Below are positions 4,890 to 5,704 of a stretch of 5,704 nt of DNA, in pieces. The translations under genes were made by a program, and so were the position numbers. Numbering within the stretch: the stretch's first letter is position 1; the number at the start of each line of letters is the position of its first letter. The notes under the pieces were generated by a model. That model had not been told where the DNA came from and made no database searches. It saw only the letters and a program-made list of their open reading frames with translations. The stretch is taken from the NCBI GenBank assembly GCA_022360075.1, contig JAKSDN010000245.1:1-5704 (forward strand), read 5' to 3'. This DNA comes from Kiloniellales bacterium. GTDB taxonomy: Bacteria > Pseudomonadota > Alphaproteobacteria > Kiloniellales > JAKSDN01.

Positions 4890-5693
4890 ATGTCCGGAAT
4901 CCTCAGCGAGACCGAGCGGGCGCGCTATCACCGCGACGGCTGCGTCTTTCCAATCACGCTCATGGCGCCCCACCAGGCCGCGGCCCATCGGCGCCGCCTC
5001 GAGGTCGCCGAGGCGGAGCAGGGGCCCATGCACTATCGCGTGAAGCCCTATCTCTTCTTCACCTCGGCCGACGAGATCGCCCGCAACGCCCGCCTGCTCG
5101 ACGCGGTCGGAAGCCTCCTGGGGCCGGACATCCTGCTCTGGGATTCAGCTTACGTGATCAAGGAGCCACACAGCGGCGGCCACGTCACCTGGCATCAGGA
5201 CTTGACCTATTGGGGCCTGAGCGCCGACGAGGTGGTGACCGCCTGGGTCGCGCTCTCACCGGTCACGCCGGAGAACGGCTGCATGCGCTTCATCCCGGGC
5301 TCCCACGAGAACGGCCGCCTGGACCATCGCGACACCCACGCCGCCGACAACATCCTGCACCGCGGCCAGGAGATCGCCATCGCTGCCGACGAGGAACGCG
5401 CCGTCGACATCCCGCTCGCGCCGGGCCAGGCCTCGCTCCATCACGGCTGGGTCGTCCACGGCTCCGCGCCGAACGGCTCGGACGAGCGGCGCATCGGCCT
5501 TACCCTGCAGTACCTGACTCCGCGTGTGCGCCAGACCCTGACCGACCGGGAAAGCGCGACGCTGGTCCGTGGCGAGGACCGCTTCGGCCACTTCAGGCCC
5601 GAGCCGCGCTGCGAACGCGACTTCGATCCTGTCGGCATGGCTTTTCAGCGGGAAGTCGAGCAGCTCAAGCACGAGGTTTACGACACGGCCTAG
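4890..5693 (+). CDS. PhyH-family Fe(II)/2-oxoglutarate-dependent dioxygenase
   Basis: A complete 267-residue cytoplasmic protein with the double-stranded beta-helix dioxygenase signature. The iron facial triad is H102-x-D104 in VTWHQDLTYWG (99-109) and the distal H190 in WVVHGSAPNGSDERR (187-201). An arginine just after (R201, possibly R200) should hold the 2-oxoglutarate carboxylate, and ENGCMRFIPGSH (128-139) is the usual strand-turn of PhyH proteins. The Asp in HxD implies a hydroxylase rather than a SyrB2-type halogenase, which has Ala or Gly there. Enzymes of this family hydroxylate substrates from phytanoyl-CoA to ectoine, antibiotics and phosphonates; the substrate cannot be read here and no pathway genes flank it. 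ATG is preceded by GGGAG at 8 nt. It is transcribed separately from the GST genes because of the terminator at 4709-4738. Confidence 0.9.
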   Translation: MSGILSETERARYHRDGCVFPITLMAPHQAAAHRRRLEVAEAEQGPMHYRVKPYLFFTSADEIARNARLLDAVGSLLGPDILLWDSAYVIKEPHSGGHVTWHQDLTYWGLSADEVVTAWVALSPVTPENGCMRFIPGSHENGRLDHRDTHAADNILHRGQEIAIAADEERAVDIPLAPGQASLHHGWVVHGSAPNGSDERRIGLTLQYLTPRVRQTLTDRESATLVRGEDRFGHFRPEPRCERDFDPVGMAFQREVEQLKHEVYDTA

Positions 5694-5704
5694 AAGGCTG
5701 TGCC

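Noticed and set aside
4640..4891. Leftward frames of 62 and 83 codons in the gap before the dioxygenase
   Set aside because: No ribosome binding site, no motif, and they run through the rightward terminator and the dioxygenase start region.
4890..5693. Non-haem iron halogenase of the SyrB2 type
   Set aside because: The facial triad is H-Q-D; halogenases replace the Asp with Ala or Gly to leave room for chloride.

Overview
The window is GC-rich and has short, tightly packed genes with strong GGAGG-type ribosome binding sites and frequent GTG/TTG starts. It carries FNR-type and CRP-type operator sequences. Together with the gene content (TPR-methyltransferase, periplasmic rhodanese, zeta-class GST/MaiA, PhyH-type dioxygenase), this suggests a proteobacterial chromosome, most likely an alphaproteobacterium of the Rhodospirillales kind. 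The taxonomic call is inference; no rRNA or lineage marker is present.

Layout. Positions 1-2177 hold a leftward pair: an N-terminal TPR array fused to a class I SAM methyltransferase (603-2177), followed 45 nt later by a RimJ/RimL-like GNAT acetyltransferase (557 down to the window edge, probably lacking only its last few residues). A 252-nt divergent intergenic region (2178-2429) contains a perfect FNR/Anr/FixK-type box, TTGATCTTGATCAA, at 2324-2337. The AT-rich stretch just downstream holds a second dyad and a plausible -10. This promoter faces an exported rhodanese-domain protein (2430-2996). Rightward after it come two glutathione-transferase-fold proteins 21 nt apart: a maleylacetoacetate/maleylpyruvate isomerase-like zeta GST (3095-3739) and a divergent GST (3761-4390). 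The 499-nt gap 4391-4889 contains a CRP-like palindrome (4520-4537 region), about 160 nt able to form a chain of stem-loops, and a very strong GNRA-capped intrinsic terminator (4709-4738). Last is an Fe(II)/2-oxoglutarate dioxygenase of the PhyH family (4890-5693), complete in the window.

How the parts fit. The most concrete biology is regulatory: an oxygen- or NO-responsive CRP/FNR-family promoter probably drives a periplasmic sulfurtransferase-like protein, possibly extending into the two GST genes. The second CRP-family-type site lies ahead of a candidate structured RNA or long structured 3' UTR that ends in the terminator and so insulates the dioxygenase gene. The other genes look like ordinary housekeeping or accessory enzymes whose substrates cannot be read from the sequence. 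I see no mobile element, CRISPR array, tRNA or rRNA, and no clear new multi-gene system. The best candidates for something undescribed are the 4563-4738 RNA region and the FNR-linked rhodanese.
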